A stretch of DNA of 64,000 nt from positions 4,464,001 through 4,528,000 of the forward strand of contig NZ_CP047650.1 of the NCBI RefSeq assembly GCF_009906855.1, in the 5' to 3' direction. The notes beneath the pieces were generated by a model. That model ran no database searches. It was not told where the DNA came from and saw nothing but the letters and a program-made list of their open reading frames with translations. Origin of the DNA: Xylophilus rhododendri. GTDB taxonomy: Bacteria; Pseudomonadota; Gammaproteobacteria; Burkholderiales; Burkholderiaceae_C. Positions 63,569 to 64,000 of the stretch are shown in pieces. The first letter of the stretch is position 1, and every line of letters starts with the position of its first letter. Made by a program: the position numbers and the translations under genes.

Positions 63569-64000
63569 ATGCAGCCGCCCCACCTCCAGCCCGTCGAACT
63601 GTCCAAGGCCTACCGCCTGCTCAACCATGGCCCGACCGTGCTGGTCTCCGCCCGCCATGGAGGTGCCGACGACGTGATGGCCGCCGCCTGGGCCTGCGCG
63701 CTGGACTTCGCGCCGCCCAAACTCACCGTGGTGCTGGACAAGGCCACCCGCACCCGCGAGCTGGTCGAGGCCAGCGGTACTTTCGTGATCCAGGTGCCGA
63801 CCCTGGCCCAGGCGCGGCTGACCCAGGCGGTGGGCACCCGCAGCTTGCACGACCAGCCGCGCAAGCTGGCCGACACGGGCGTCGAACTGTTCGAACTGGA
63901 GGGCTTCGACCAGCCCTTCGTGCAGGGCTGCTCCGCCTGGCTGGCCTGCCGGCTGCTGCCCGAGCCGCACAACCAGCAGACCTATGACCTGTTCATCGGC
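63569..64000 (+). CDS. Flavin reductase-like (DIM6/NTAB family) protein, 3'-truncated by window edge
   Basis: The frame starts at the ATG at 63569, 8 nt after GAAAGGAC, and is still open at the last base (144 codons seen). It reads LSKAYRLLNHGPTVLVSARH, DDVMAAAWACALDFAPPKLT, VVLDKATRTRELVEASGTFV and TQAVGTRSLHDQPRKL, which fits the FMN-binding split-barrel flavin reductase family. Full length is expected near 190-210 residues. It is divergent from the frameshifted dioxygenase-like gene, 65 bp apart. Which oxygenase or other partner it would serve is unknown. Confidence 0.85.
   Translation, partial: MQPPHLQPVELSKAYRLLNHGPTVLVSARHGGADDVMAAAWACALDFAPPKLTVVLDKATRTRELVEASGTFVIQVPTLAQARLTQAVGTRSLHDQPRKLADTGVELFELEGFDQPFVQGCSAWLACRLLPEPHNQQTYDLFIG

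Overview
The window is a high-GC, gene-dense stretch of bacterial chromosome, most likely from a betaproteobacterium of the Burkholderiales, probably Comamonadaceae. The grounds are the strong GC bias at third codon positions, several LysR regulators paired with Bug/TctC solute receptors, the DUF3649-PepSY-DUF3325 iron operon, an Fnr-hemN-cyd cluster and an iaaA-gsi operon. I saw no rRNA, tRNA, CRISPR array, prophage, transposase or replication origin. Both ends cut a gene: rfbD on the left and a flavin reductase-like gene on the right.

Layout. 1-2191: dTDP-L-rhamnose genes rfbD-rfbA-rfbC. 2211-12734: a low-oxygen module of fnr, hemN, cydDC, cydABX, ompW and a fatty acid desaturase, with FNR-type boxes upstream of hemN, cydA/cydD and ompW. 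The cydD/cydC junction carries a 114-bp tandem duplication. 12703-16142: a VOC protein, a LysR regulator divergent from an amino-acid-type binding protein, and maleylacetoacetate isomerase. 16213-18977: a Fur-box-preceded PepSY/flavodoxin reductase. 18971-23234: a response regulator that lacks the phospho-acceptor Asp, a CoA-transferase/acyl-CoA dehydrogenase pair and a cytochrome c. 23257-25676: a Phd/ParE toxin-antitoxin pair, dctA with a terminator, and a small membrane protein.

25797-33304: a segment of about 6.4 kb bounded by two copies, in opposite orientation, of a self-complementary repeat of about 550 bp. It holds the second Fur-box iron operon and an isocitrate-lyase-family/amidohydrolase/TctC/LysR catabolic cluster. 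33350-42458: one long minus-strand operon for uptake and breakdown of glutathione or isoaspartyl-type peptides (RpiR regulator, iaaA, gsiABCD, a P1-family peptidase, dppA), with an RpiR-like operator upstream. 42604-46733: DUF924, a CvpA-CAP fusion and a hybrid histidine kinase split by a 1-nt frameshift. 46678-51705: a LysR regulator divergent from CoA-transferase, citryl-CoA lyase-like protein, TctC and a lipoprotein hydrolase. 51889-56473: a PAS-GGDEF diguanylate cyclase, a DUF2252 protein and a secreted PEP-CTERM repeat protein. 56645-60471: two-component NHEJ (ligD, ku). 60487-64000: LysR/aldo-keto reductase, a hypothetical protein, a frameshifted DOPA-dioxygenase-like gene and the flavin reductase-like gene.

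Taken together, the window encodes a versatile respiratory heterotroph: bd oxidase for low oxygen, Fur-controlled iron reduction, scavenging of peptides and organic acids, and repair of double-strand breaks. No single obviously new system stands out. The points most worth following are the inverted repeat pair, the CoA-transferase/citryl-CoA lyase-like operon with a replaced catalytic residue, the Asp-less response regulator and the cydDC duplication. The two frameshifts and the tandem duplication could each be an assembly error, so the reads should be checked first.
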